Origin: Dyadobacter sp. CY312
GTDB lineage: Bacteria; Bacteroidota; Bacteroidia; Cytophagales; Spirosomataceae
Length of the DNA stretch: 64,000 bases
NCBI RefSeq assembly: GCF_021390535.1
Contig: NZ_JAJUXG010000007.1
Span: 62,001-126,000 of the forward strand
Reading direction: 5' to 3'
Both the position numbers and the translations under genes were made by a program. This document shows positions 17,756 to 26,329 of this stretch, one piece after another; within the stretch, counting starts at the first letter, position 1, and every line of letters starts with the position of its first letter. The notes beneath the pieces are model-generated. The model worked only from the letters and a program-made list of their open reading frames with translations. It ran no database searches and was not told the origin of the DNA.

Positions 17756-18943
17756 TCACGGTGCCAGTAATCCCAGCAGCAAACCTGCAATAATGATCAG
17801 GTAGGATGGGGTTTTGGTAAAAGTCAGGATCAATAAAGTTGCTATTACAGTAATGATCGGCTGCGGACTTTTGAGCATGGGCTGAAACATGGAGATGGCG
17901 GCCGCAATCGTAAGCCCGCAACTTGCAGCGTGAACTCCTTGCAAGGAAGCCCGTATTCCACGATACTTTTTTAGCTGGTCCCAGAAAGGGTAAGCAAAGA
18001 AAATAAAGAATGTTCCGGGTAGAAATATGCCGGCTGTTGCCACAAAACCACCAATAATCTGGCCAGTGATGCCATCCGGCTGCATTGACATGCTCCCCAC
18101 GAAGGTGGCAATGGAAAAGACCGGCCCGGGAACTACCTGAGTAAGAGCCATTCCGGATAGAAATTCCTGATCTGTGAGATAGTGTTTGAATTCTACAAAT
18201 TCGTTGTAAAGAATCGGAATAAGAACTTGTCCGCCTCCGAAAACGAGACTCCCATTACGATAAAAATTCTCAAAGAGCCTTACCGGAAGCGATTGTGTAA
18301 CCTTTCCCACCAAGGCAGCTGCAACCAAAACGGATATCCAGAAAATGAGTGGTCGCCACGTGATTTTAATGGGGCCCCTTTCCATTTTCTCATGTTTTCT
18401 GAAATTTAGCGATGCTGCCACACCTCCCGATATGATCAGCACCGGGGTCATATAAGGCGATGGATACAGATAAGTTAGTATAATTGAAATAACCAAAAAT
18501 GTCCATGACTGGGCATCGTGAATTACCTTTCTGGCAATGGCATAAGCTCCGAATATCAAAAAAGCTACAGCCATTGGCCCCACAAAACGTGTGAAGGAAA
18601 GCGATATCTGATTTTTTTCAAGGTAGTGAATGCCAATTGCGGCAAGAGTCATGAGAATCATACCGGGCAGGGACCACACGAGCAGGCTAAGGTAGGCGAG
18701 CGGTTGACCACCAATTTTGAGTCCGATCGCTGTTACGGTCTGTGTGGAGGTGGGACCAGGAAGAACCTGGCACAATGCCTGTAATTCAAGTAGTTCTTCT
18801 TCGGTAATGTACCGTCTTTTTCTCACCAGCCTTTCGATCATCATCATTAAGTGAACCTGTGGACCTCCAAATGCAGTACAAGACAGCAGCAGGATGTCCA
18901 ACAGGTAAATGATGTATCGGAAACGCCGGATGGGGTGAGCCAA
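17756..18943 (-). CDS. chrA: Chromate transporter, CHR family
   Basis: CHR proteins are inner-membrane anion exporters, best known for chromate efflux. The 395-residue protein has two homologous halves, each with the FGGPQ-type motif: CTAFGGPQVHLMMMIE in the first with LCQVLPGPTSTQ, and SLVFGGGQVLIPIL in the second with LTQVVPGPVFS. The length is that of the long, two-domain form. The first usable start is a TTG at 18943: an in-frame stop lies five codons upstream and no ATG precedes the conserved TAFGGPQ. Whether chromate or sulfate is the real substrate is not shown. Confidence 0.88.
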   Translation of the reverse strand: MAHPIRRFRYIIYLLDILLLSCTAFGGPQVHLMMMIERLVRKRRYITEEELLELQALCQVLPGPTSTQTVTAIGLKIGGQPLAYLSLLVWSLPGMILMTLAAIGIHYLEKNQISLSFTRFVGPMAVAFLIFGAYAIARKVIHDAQSWTFLVISIILTYLYPSPYMTPVLIISGGVAASLNFRKHEKMERGPIKITWRPLIFWISVLVAAALVGKVTQSLPVRLFENFYRNGSLVFGGGQVLIPILYNEFVEFKHYLTDQEFLSGMALTQVVPGPVFSIATFVGSMSMQPDGITGQIIGGFVATAGIFLPGTFFIFFAYPFWDQLKKYRGIRASLQGVHAASCGLTIAAAISMFQPMLKSPQPIITVIATLLILTFTKTPSYLIIIAGLLLGLLAP

Positions 18944-18980
18944 TGTGTGGGATATTTACTTATTCAAATGCAGTCGCCAC

Positions 18981-19937
18981 TTATTTTTTTAGTCCCAATT
19001 CCCTTAAACGCTCATCCAGAAATTCTCCCGCAGTCATATCTACATACATCTTTGGATTTTCAGTATCAATACAGCTTTCCAAAGAAGTAAGACTCATATC
19101 AGCACGCGGGTGCATGAAAAACGGAATCGAATATCGGGATGTGCCCATTTTTTCGCGAGGTGGATTCACAACACGGTGGATGGTCGATTTCAGTTTATGG
19201 TTGGTAAGCCGGTCGAGCATATCACCAACATTTACCACGATTTGATCAGGCAACGCGGTGATGGCTATCCATTTTCCATCTCTGCGAAGTACTTCAAGCC
19301 CTTCGGCACTGGCTCCCATCAGCAAAGTGATCAGGTTGATATCACCATGAGCGGCAGCTCTCACGGCACCTTCCGGTACCAATTCCGGATTTGGGATCGG
19401 GAAATAGTGTAGCGCACGAAGCAGACTATCTCCATTTTTTACTTTGTCCTCAAAGTAATCTTCCGGTAAGTTAAGGTAAATCGCAATGGCGCGAAGAAGC
19501 GTTTTGCCGGCGTTTTCAAATGTTTTATAAACCTCCAGTGTGAGTGCTTTAAATTCAGGAAGTTCGTCTGGAAAAACATTGCCGGGCATAGAGCCAATAG
19601 GGTCGGGCTGACCAATGTGATAGAATTCCTTTAAATCAGCCACTTTGAAACCCTTTGCCGTTTCTTTTCCTTTGCCGATATAACCCCGTTGGCCGAACAG
19701 CTCAGGATGTTCATATTTCTTTTTTTGATCATCGGGCAGCGAGAAAAAACGCTGGACAGCCTCGTATAGCTGGATGCGTAAGTCATCGCTTAGACCGTGG
19801 TTTTTGATTGCAACAAAACCAATATTGGTAAATGCTGCGCCAAGCTCTGCAACGAATTTCTCTTTTTGTTCCGTATTCCCGGAAGTAAAGTCCGCCAGAT
19901 CAAGAGAAGGGACTTCGTTCAATAATGCTGGTTCCAT
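18981..19937 (-). CDS. Isopenicillin N synthase-like 2-oxoglutarate/Fe(II) dioxygenase
   Basis: The ATG at 19937 (MEPALLNEVPSLDLADF) is chosen because the domain begins there; a longer frame would overlap the divergent lysozyme gene. The 318-residue protein has the N-terminal DIOX_N segment (GFVAIKNHGL, RFFSLPDDQKKKYEH, QRGYIGKGKE) and the double-stranded beta-helix with HGDINLITLLMG (HxD iron ligands), then TIHRVVNPP (third His and the 2OG-binding region). It hydroxylates or oxidises an unknown small molecule using 2-oxoglutarate. Divergent from the GH25 gene. Confidence 0.88.
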   Translation of the reverse strand: MEPALLNEVPSLDLADFTSGNTEQKEKFVAELGAAFTNIGFVAIKNHGLSDDLRIQLYEAVQRFFSLPDDQKKKYEHPELFGQRGYIGKGKETAKGFKVADLKEFYHIGQPDPIGSMPGNVFPDELPEFKALTLEVYKTFENAGKTLLRAIAIYLNLPEDYFEDKVKNGDSLLRALHYFPIPNPELVPEGAVRAAAHGDINLITLLMGASAEGLEVLRRDGKWIAITALPDQIVVNVGDMLDRLTNHKLKSTIHRVVNPPREKMGTSRYSIPFFMHPRADMSLTSLESCIDTENPKMYVDMTAGEFLDERLRELGLKK

Positions 19938-20027
19938 AGTTTTATTTTTTTGCAAAGTATAAAACAATCTATTGTCCATGCAACTAAATATATACCAATA
20001 CTCATCTTTTCGTACTTTTACAGTTGT

Positions 20028-20837
20028 ATGGCGAAAAAAAATAGACACACTTCAAAAACGACAAAATCTTCATATTTAAAGCCGTTGCCGGCCAAAGGCT
20101 GGGCGATTATCGGTGGAATTATCATTGTTGTTGCAGCGCTTTTCTGGTGGAAAGACACCACAGATGAAAACCAGTGGGAATTTGTTAGCAAATTCGGGAT
20201 AAAACTTCCGCTTAAATATGCCATTCATGGTATTGATGTTTCACATCACAATGCCAGAATCAATTGGGATAAATTGAAAGATTCCCGCACCGACCAGGTA
20301 GGAATTGACTTTGTGTACATCAAGGCAACGGAAGGTGCGACACACCTCGACAGGCAGTTTCAACGTAACTGGAGTGAAGCCAAACGGATCGGGATGAAAC
20401 GTGGTGCGTATCATTTTTACAATCCTCGTGTGATGTCCGACAGGCAAGTAGCCAATTTTATTGGACAGGTGCGGCTTGAACCGGGTGACCTGCCACCCGT
20501 GCTGGATCTTGAAACGGATGCAAGAAAACCCAACGATATTATTGTAAAGGGCGTGCGTAACTGGCTGGTTTTGATTGAGAAACACTATGGAGTGAAGCCA
20601 ATTATTTACGTGAATGAGCATTTTTACAAAAAATACATTGCCGGAAATTTTGATGATTATCCACTTTGGCTTGCAGGATATTCCAGAACCGATTTGAAAG
20701 ACCTCGCATCGGATGCGCACGTACTTTTTTGGCAACACAGCGAAAAAGGCTGGGCGGATGGCATTAAAGGGTTTGTGGATTACAATGTGTTTTTGCACGA
20801 ACCGGGAGATTGGGAGCGGCTGGGGGAGTTGAGGTAA
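20028..20837 (+). CDS. GH25 lysozyme-like muramidase, membrane-anchored
   Basis: From the ATG at 20028 the protein has a basic N-terminus (MAKKNRHTSKTTKSS), a single membrane span (GWAIIGGIIIVVAALFWW) and a GH25 TIM-barrel domain of about 200 residues. Visible are IHGIDVSHHNARINWDKLKD with the first catalytic Asp, DFVYIKATEGATHLD, GAYHFYNP, PVLDLETD with the catalytic Glu and Asp, and WLAGYSR. GH25 enzymes cleave peptidoglycan glycan strands. The anchor means it faces the periplasm, so a role in cell-wall turnover is likely. About 269 residues. Confidence 0.92.
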   Translation: MAKKNRHTSKTTKSSYLKPLPAKGWAIIGGIIIVVAALFWWKDTTDENQWEFVSKFGIKLPLKYAIHGIDVSHHNARINWDKLKDSRTDQVGIDFVYIKATEGATHLDRQFQRNWSEAKRIGMKRGAYHFYNPRVMSDRQVANFIGQVRLEPGDLPPVLDLETDARKPNDIIVKGVRNWLVLIEKHYGVKPIIYVNEHFYKKYIAGNFDDYPLWLAGYSRTDLKDLASDAHVLFWQHSEKGWADGIKGFVDYNVFLHEPGDWERLGELR

Positions 20838-20876
20838 GAGTATCCGAATCCAGCAAACAATTTTAATGCGAATTTG

Positions 20877-20908
20877 AGCCATCACGGGAAGCAGTGAGGG
20901 CTTTTTTT
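20877..20908 (+). terminator. Terminator after the GH25 gene
   Basis: GCCATCAC and GTGAGGGC form a hairpin with one mismatch, followed by CTTTTTTTG; it lies 40 bp after the GH25 stop. Confidence 0.65.
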
Positions 20909-20999
20909 GTTTTGAATCAATCCGTATATTTAAGAAACAGATACTCAGTCAAGAGAATCTTATTAATAAAAATCACTTTTTATATAAATAGTAGCAATT

Positions 21000-22277
21000 A
21001 TGAGATTTATCTACCTGACTGTGTTTGGTATGTTGATGACCGGCAGCGCATTTGCCCAACGTTCCCTTATCTATTGTGGAAATTTGTTTGACGGTGTAAG
21101 TGGTAAAACGCGCTCATCGGTAACCGTTGTGGTTGAGAAAAACAAGATTATTTCAATCGCCGATGGATTCACCGCTGCCTCTGGTACAGATAAAATAATT
21201 GACCTGAAAAGCAAAACAGTTTTGCCGGGATTGATCGACATGCACGTACACCTGGAAGGGGAGACGAGTAAAGATCAATTTCAAAAGCGTATGCAGTACA
21301 ACATGGCTGATGTTGCTTTTGAGGCACAAAAAAATGGATTAACCACGCTTATGGCTGGTTTTACTACGGTTCGTGATTTGGGTGGAAGTGGTGCAAACAT
21401 TGCTCTGCGAAACGCGATCAATAAAGGAACTGTAACGGGTCCAAGGATATTGACATCCGGCAAAACAATTGCAACAACGGGTGGGCACGGTGACCCTTCC
21501 AACGGTATCAAGCCCGATCTCCATTTGCCGGAAGCGGCGTTGGATGGAGTGGTTAATAGTCCGGATGAGGCGAGGCAGGCCATTCGTCAGCGATATAAAG
21601 ATGGCACTGACTGGATCAAGATTACGGCTACGGGTGGAGTGCTCAGTATTGCAAAAAATGGAAAAGGGCCGCAATTTCAGCCGGATGAGCTTAAAGCGCT
21701 TATTGAAACCGCCAATGATTATGGTTTTAAAGTTGCTGCACATGCTCATGGCGCCGAAGGCATGAAACGTGCTCTGCGGGCGGGCGTGACAACTATTGAG
21801 CATGGTTCATTTCTTGATGACGAATGTATCAAGCTTTTTGTTGAAAAAGGAGCCTATCTGATTCCTACCATTATTGCCGGAAAAACGGTGGCTGATTCTG
21901 CAAAAATACCAGGATATTATCATCCTTTTGTCGTTCCAAAAGCATTGGAAACGGGAGTTTTAATTCAGCAATCCTTTGCAAAAGCATACAAAGCAGGTGT
22001 AAAAATTGGTTTCGGTACCGACGCCGGAGTTTTTGTCCACGGGAGAAATGCCAAAGAGTTTGTTTACATGACAGAAGTAGGGATGCCAATGAATGAGGCA
22101 CTTTTATCCGCTACAAAAACCAATTCTCAGATTTTAGGTATGCAGGATCAGATCGGCTCTATTGAAGCAGGGAAATTGGCAGATATCATTGCCGTTGATG
22201 CAGATCCTTTAAAAGATCCGACGGTAATGATGAATGTGAGTTTTGTGATGAAGGATGGGGTGGTTTATAAGGAGTGA
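21000..22277 (+). CDS. Secreted amidohydrolase (imidazolonepropionase/Xaa-Pro dipeptidase-like)
   Basis: The 425-residue protein has a signal peptide (MRFIYLTVFGMLMTGSAFAQ) and the metal-dependent amidohydrolase barrel: IDMHVHLEG (HxH), TTVRDLGGSG, TDWIKITATGG with the carbamylatable Lys, VAAHAHGAEG, TIEHGSFLDD (His) and GFGTDAGVF (catalytic Asp). It ends with the usual GSIEAGKLADIIAVDADPL composite strand. Close relatives hydrolyse Xaa-Pro dipeptides or cyclic amides in the periplasm; the exact substrate here is unknown. Preceded by a terminator and followed by another, so a single-gene unit. Confidence 0.9.
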   Translation: MRFIYLTVFGMLMTGSAFAQRSLIYCGNLFDGVSGKTRSSVTVVVEKNKIISIADGFTAASGTDKIIDLKSKTVLPGLIDMHVHLEGETSKDQFQKRMQYNMADVAFEAQKNGLTTLMAGFTTVRDLGGSGANIALRNAINKGTVTGPRILTSGKTIATTGGHGDPSNGIKPDLHLPEAALDGVVNSPDEARQAIRQRYKDGTDWIKITATGGVLSIAKNGKGPQFQPDELKALIETANDYGFKVAAHAHGAEGMKRALRAGVTTIEHGSFLDDECIKLFVEKGAYLIPTIIAGKTVADSAKIPGYYHPFVVPKALETGVLIQQSFAKAYKAGVKIGFGTDAGVFVHGRNAKEFVYMTEVGMPMNEALLSATKTNSQILGMQDQIGSIEAGKLADIIAVDADPLKDPTVMMNVSFVMKDGVVYKE

Positions 22278-22309
22278 AGTGAACGGAAGTACAGGTTTCC
22301 GATAAAAGT

Positions 22310-22350
22310 AACGGCGCAGAACTCTGGAAGTTTTGCGCCGTTATTTTTGT
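22310..22350. terminator. Bidirectional terminator between the amidohydrolase gene and aguA
   Basis: AACGGCGCAGAA pairs with TTTTGCGCCGTT across a short loop and is followed on the plus strand by ATTTTTGTT; on the minus strand the run is TTACTTTTATC. The two flanking genes converge on it. Confidence 0.8.
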
Positions 22351-22355
22351 TACTG

Positions 22356-23411
22356 TTAAACCGGCTCCTGCTGGCTTAAACAGTGAAAACTTCCTTGTCC
22401 CCAGATGATTTCGGTAGCTTCTAGCGGAATGATTTTTCTACCTGCGAAAGCTTGCCCGAGTATATCCAAAGCAATGGTATCATTCGAATTATTGAAAACA
22501 GGAACAATTACACCTGAATTGCAGATCAGGAAATTGGCATAAGAACCCGGTGTACGGAATCCGTCGATTACAACTGCTTTTGGCATAGGTAGCTCAATGA
22601 TATCCGGCTGCTTGCCGTTAAGCAACCTCATACCTTTCAACATGTTCAGGTTGGTCTGCAGTACTTCGTAATTCTCATCATTCCGGTCGTTTTCTACGCA
22701 GGCAACAATCGTATTCTCATTTACAAACCTTGTCGTGTCGTCTATATGTCCGTCGGTGTCGTCACCTACAATTCCATCTTCTACCCACAAAGCCTGCTCT
22801 ACACCGTAAAAATTATATAAAAACTCTTCGATTACTTTTTGGCTCAAATGTGGATTACGGTTTTTATTCAACAAACATGATTTACTGGTTAGTAAACTTC
22901 CTGCACCGTTGAACTCCACCGAGCCACCTTCCATGATAATTCCTGCACTCACCGCCGGCAAACCCAGATATTGAGCAATGGCGCGCGGTGTTCTGTTATC
23001 ATCGTCGTAAGGCGGATATTTTCCTCCCCATGCATTATGGCCCCAGTCAATGATCATTTTTTTGCCGGTTTCTGGATTGATAAGGAATGCAGGTCCATGA
23101 TCGCGGCACCAGGCATCGTTTGTAGGTTTCACTACAAATTCTATTTTGGCAAGATCCACTTTGATCTTGTCCAGCTCTGTAATGATGAAGTTTTTCAACT
23201 TTTCGTCATTAGCCACAATCCCCACATTTTCGCCCTGACTAATTGCCTTGATGAATTGCAGATATTGCGGACGCATTTTTGCGAGTCTGTCTCCCTGCCA
23301 CGAAGCATCATTGTGCGGAAAAGTGAGCCAGGTAGCACGGTGTGGATGCCATTCGGCTGGGAAAACAAATCCTAGGTCTTTCGGAGTTTGAAACAGATTA
23401 ATTTCTGACAC
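22356..23411 (-). CDS. aguA: Agmatine deiminase
   Basis: AguA hydrolyses agmatine to N-carbamoylputrescine and ammonia, the first step of the agmatine route to putrescine. The GTG at 23411 is chosen because it directly precedes SEINLFQTPKDLGFVFPAEW, the usual N-terminus; codons upstream are not conserved in type. Motifs: FPAEWHPHRATWLTFPHN, DAWCRDHGPAF, IDWGHNAWGGKYPPYDDDN, IMEGGSVEFNG, DDTDGHIDDTTRFV and the C-terminal NFLICNSGVIVPVF with the catalytic Cys. About 351 residues, the normal size. Its partner aguB is at 33567, some 10 kb away. Confidence 0.95.
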   Translation of the reverse strand: MSEINLFQTPKDLGFVFPAEWHPHRATWLTFPHNDASWQGDRLAKMRPQYLQFIKAISQGENVGIVANDEKLKNFIITELDKIKVDLAKIEFVVKPTNDAWCRDHGPAFLINPETGKKMIIDWGHNAWGGKYPPYDDDNRTPRAIAQYLGLPAVSAGIIMEGGSVEFNGAGSLLTSKSCLLNKNRNPHLSQKVIEEFLYNFYGVEQALWVEDGIVGDDTDGHIDDTTRFVNENTIVACVENDRNDENYEVLQTNLNMLKGMRLLNGKQPDIIELPMPKAVVIDGFRTPGSYANFLICNSGVIVPVFNNSNDTIALDILGQAFAGRKIIPLEATEIIWGQGSFHCLSQQEPV

Positions 23412-23576
23412 AATGAATACGGCTTGCAGATGATAAAATAAACGTCGCAACAAAGGTCGTAAAGGATTGGAAAATTCTTACCCTTCGCCTCTTTATTAAT
23501 CCTGATCTTCCATATGATTTAAATATCTTCCATAAAAATCATAAATTCGTTATGTTTTTTAATAGAATACTTCATC

Positions 23577-24479
23577 ATGAAAGATATTATTCTATACGCC
23601 ATTCCTGTTTTTGTATTTTCTCTGATTGCCGAGATACTCTATTTCCGGTCGCAGCAAAAGCATCATGAGTACTATCTGACCAAAGATACGGCGAGTAGTC
23701 TTTCTATGGGTATTGGAAATGTGATCACAGGATTCGTATCCAAGGCTGTTGTTTTTGGCGCAATTGTGTTGGTTTATCAGTACCGCATTTTCGAACTGGA
23801 GCGAGGTGTTTGGTGGTATTGGGTGCTCATTTTTTTTGCAGATGATTTCAGTTATTATTGGTTTCACCGTATGAGCCACCAGATACGGTATTTCTGGGCA
23901 TCGCATGTGGTGCATCATTCTTCGCAATTCTATAATCTGGGCACGGCATTACGGCAAACCTGGACCGGAAACATTACAGGATCTTTTGTTTTTTACCTCT
24001 GGATGCCATTGTTCGGCTTTCATCCCATTGATATCGTTTTTATGCAGGCTGTGAGTTTGTTATATCAATTTTGGATTCATACCGAAGCCATTGATAAAAT
24101 GCCTCGTTTTTTCGAATTTATCTTCAATACGCCCTCTCATCATCGGGTTCACCACGGTTCAGATGTGAAATATCTGGATAAAAATCATGCAGGTATACTC
24201 GTTATCTGGGATAGAATTTTCGGCACTTTTCAGGCAGAAGAAGAGAGGCCAAAATATGGACTAACAGGCAATTTGTCAACTTACAATATATTTACAATTG
24301 CCTTTCACGAGTGGAAAGCGATTGTGAACGACATCAGAAAAGCACCTGATTGGAAAGCGGGAATGGGTTACCTTTTCGGTCCTCCGGGATGGAGCCATGA
24401 TGGTTCCCGAAAAACAACAGAACAACTTCGGAAGGAACTGCGAACTGAAAAGGAAGTCGTGGATGTAACGGAATACTGA
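23577..24479 (+). CDS. Sterol desaturase / fatty acid hydroxylase family protein
   Basis: The 300-residue integral membrane protein has about four hydrophobic segments and the di-iron histidine boxes of the family: DDFSYYWFHRMSHQIRYFWA, HVVHHSSQFYNLGTALRQT and FNTPSHHRVHHGSD. Such enzymes hydroxylate or desaturate lipids (sterols, fatty acids, carotenoids) with molecular oxygen. Bacterial members of this form (with WDRIFGTFQAEEERPKYGL) often act on ornithine lipids or unknown lipids, so the substrate is left open. It converges with the Hint-like protein gene, only 3 bp apart. Confidence 0.9.
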   Translation: MKDIILYAIPVFVFSLIAEILYFRSQQKHHEYYLTKDTASSLSMGIGNVITGFVSKAVVFGAIVLVYQYRIFELERGVWWYWVLIFFADDFSYYWFHRMSHQIRYFWASHVVHHSSQFYNLGTALRQTWTGNITGSFVFYLWMPLFGFHPIDIVFMQAVSLLYQFWIHTEAIDKMPRFFEFIFNTPSHHRVHHGSDVKYLDKNHAGILVIWDRIFGTFQAEEERPKYGLTGNLSTYNIFTIAFHEWKAIVNDIRKAPDWKAGMGYLFGPPGWSHDGSRKTTEQLRKELRTEKEVVDVTEY

Positions 24480-24482
24480 TTA

Positions 24483-25085
24483 TTACTGTGCCATAACCAT
24501 ATTGCCAATTAGATAAGTGCCTTCCTCTGTTTCAAGGTTATATGCTTTATTAACCTTGCGGGCTTTTGTATGAATCAATCCCACTTTCCAGCTCGAAACT
24601 ACACCAGTTTCAGGCTCGTAATGAATAAGAATATCGTTCTTGGATAATTCCTTCATTTTTTTCTTTCCATGACTGGTTTGGACCAGGTGATGAGGTGTGG
24701 CCTCCAGCAACAAAGCAGGTATCAGAGGCTCATTGGTATAATTAGATTTTTCCGACGGGCGGAGATATACAGCTGTCAGTAAAGAAGATGGGCTTTCGAA
24801 AATTTCTACCTGTTTTACCTGGGTAGTAATAGTTTTTCCGTTCCGACAGGTTTTTACATTTTCACCAATTTTTACTTCGGAAATAGACTTGACACTGCCA
24901 TCAGCCATGGTTACGGATGCGTTGTCGGAGAAATATTTGTAACGTTTATTTTTCTTAAAGAACTTATGTGTTGCTTCGGATCTGATAATTTTCGGGCCAA
25001 CATTTTGCGCCAAAACATTACCAGAAATTAAGACAAACATGCAAATGGCAATTCTTTTTTTGATAAACATCATGTTGAAATTCAT
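24483..25085 (-). CDS. Secreted protein with a Hint/intein-like fold lacking the catalytic ends
   Basis: After a signal peptide (FIKKRIAICMFVLISGNVLA, then Q) the 200-residue protein reads like a Hint domain: VTMADGSVKSISEVKIGENV resembles the first intein block after its nucleophile, LLLEATPHHLVQTSHGKKKM contains the TxxH of block B with the MKELSKNDIL turn, and YNLETEEGTYLIGNMVMAQ resembles the C-terminal block. However, aligning to the usual spacing puts a Tyr where the N-terminal Cys nucleophile should be, and the last residue is Gln instead of Asn. It is therefore probably not self-splicing. The start may be any of three closely spaced ATGs. It lies 2 bp after the permease gene and is likely co-transcribed. 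Confidence 0.7.
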   Translation of the reverse strand: MNFNMMFIKKRIAICMFVLISGNVLAQNVGPKIIRSEATHKFFKKNKRYKYFSDNASVTMADGSVKSISEVKIGENVKTCRNGKTITTQVKQVEIFESPSSLLTAVYLRPSEKSNYTNEPLIPALLLEATPHHLVQTSHGKKKMKELSKNDILIHYEPETGVVSSWKVGLIHTKARKVNKAYNLETEEGTYLIGNMVMAQ

Positions 25086-25087
25086 TA

Positions 25088-26188
25088 TTAAGCTTTCGAA
25101 ACTTTTACAAACACTCTGCTCAGTGCATTAGGTAGCGCGCCCAAACTAATCAGGATTAATCCGGAAGTGATCAGTGTAGACGTGTGAGCGAAAAATGCTC
25201 CCGATGATAATATTGCTAGAATCAGAATGGTTGAAAATGGCAATGAGAACGCCAATAAAAGCACTGCGAGTTCAAGGTCAAAAGTTCTTTTTTCTTTGGG
25301 CAAAGACTTTGCATCTTCCCGTAGATTAAATGCCGAAATATGAGCAAGAGGCCAGAAACTTGCCGCACTCAACGGAATCACAATAGCAAGCAAAACCATA
25401 GACAGATCGCTGATATTCAGAATGTAGATCATACCTGCGCTGATAAGCATTGTGATGCCTGCGCGGAAGAACAGTATACTTGCAACGATACGCTTCTTGC
25501 CTTCTTTTAGTTGCACGGCCAGCCCGATAAATAACAATACAAGCGGTGTCATCATTGCACTGGTTTTGTCAAAAAGATCGGTGATCACATAAGGCAGTGT
25601 GTTGTAATTGATTCCGAGGCTCAACAAGATGATCGCCAGAAAAATAAGTGCATTGATCGGTTCCTGGAGCATACTCAGCAACAGGCTTTTCAGCTTGTCT
25701 GCCATCTTTGTTTCTTTTTTCTCTTCGTTGCTGTTTTTCAGGAACATATTCATGGCAAGAATATAAAGCGAGATCAAAACGAAGAACTTGTTGCCAACAT
25801 CGGCAAGGGCGGCAATGGCAAGGCTTTTCTCTCCCAAAAATTCGGCGATAAAAGGAAAGCAAGACAAACCCGGAGCAAGTGAAGGAATAAGCATCATTAG
25901 CGTTCTTCCTGTCGGGCTGTTTTTTTCTATACCAAATAATGTAAATGCGAGCGGCGCAGAAAAGAACATGAGAAAATTAAAAACCAGTGTCACCAGCGGA
26001 ATGATGATCATGGATGAATCCATATCTATTTTCATCAATGAGATAAAAATAGTTGAAGGAAGTGCGACGGAAAGTATGATTTCCTTTATACCGTTTGTCT
26101 GCTCTTTGTTTTTAAATTTCCCTTTAAGAAAAAGTCCAAGAGCAATCAGTAATAGAAGTGTTATGGTTTTTTGCAGTGCATCACTCAT
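25088..26188 (-). CDS. AEC-family permease (auxin efflux carrier-like)
   Basis: The 366-residue protein is a polytopic membrane protein with about ten hydrophobic segments. The pattern of an N-terminal half (LLLIALGLFLKGKF, then EIILSVALPSTIFISLMKI), a central charged loop (KNSNEEKKETKMADKLKS) and a second half (LINALIFLAIILLSLGINY-like, TPLVLLFIGLAVQLKEGKKR) matches the AEC/BASS-type transporter plan, which exports small carboxylates or amino acids. The substrate is unknown. It is immediately followed by the Hint-like gene and may share its transcript; the upstream aminotransferase gene is separated by a hairpin. Confidence 0.75.
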   Translation of the reverse strand: MSDALQKTITLLLLIALGLFLKGKFKNKEQTNGIKEIILSVALPSTIFISLMKIDMDSSMIIIPLVTLVFNFLMFFSAPLAFTLFGIEKNSPTGRTLMMLIPSLAPGLSCFPFIAEFLGEKSLAIAALADVGNKFFVLISLYILAMNMFLKNSNEEKKETKMADKLKSLLLSMLQEPINALIFLAIILLSLGINYNTLPYVITDLFDKTSAMMTPLVLLFIGLAVQLKEGKKRIVASILFFRAGITMLISAGMIYILNISDLSMVLLAIVIPLSAASFWPLAHISAFNLREDAKSLPKEKRTFDLELAVLLLAFSLPFSTILILAILSSGAFFAHTSTLITSGLILISLGALPNALSRVFVKVSKA

Positions 26189-26294
26189 GAGTAAAGAACT
26201 TTTGGATTGTCGATTTTTTGAATGAGGTTGTCGGAGTAGGATTGCGTGTGTTGGGTATTGTGCAAGATTAATTTCTTATGGATGGATAAAGTAA

Positions 26295-26321
26295 GGAAGC
26301 CAGGATTTGCTCCTGACTTCC
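26295..26321. terminator. Hairpin after the susCD-linked aminotransferase gene
   Basis: GGAAGCCAGGA and TCCTGACTTCC pair along 11 positions with one mismatch, 9 nt past the aminotransferase stop. The T-run is on the plus-strand side, so termination of the minus-strand operon is plausible but not certain. Confidence 0.45.
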
Positions 26322-26329
26322 CGGATTTT

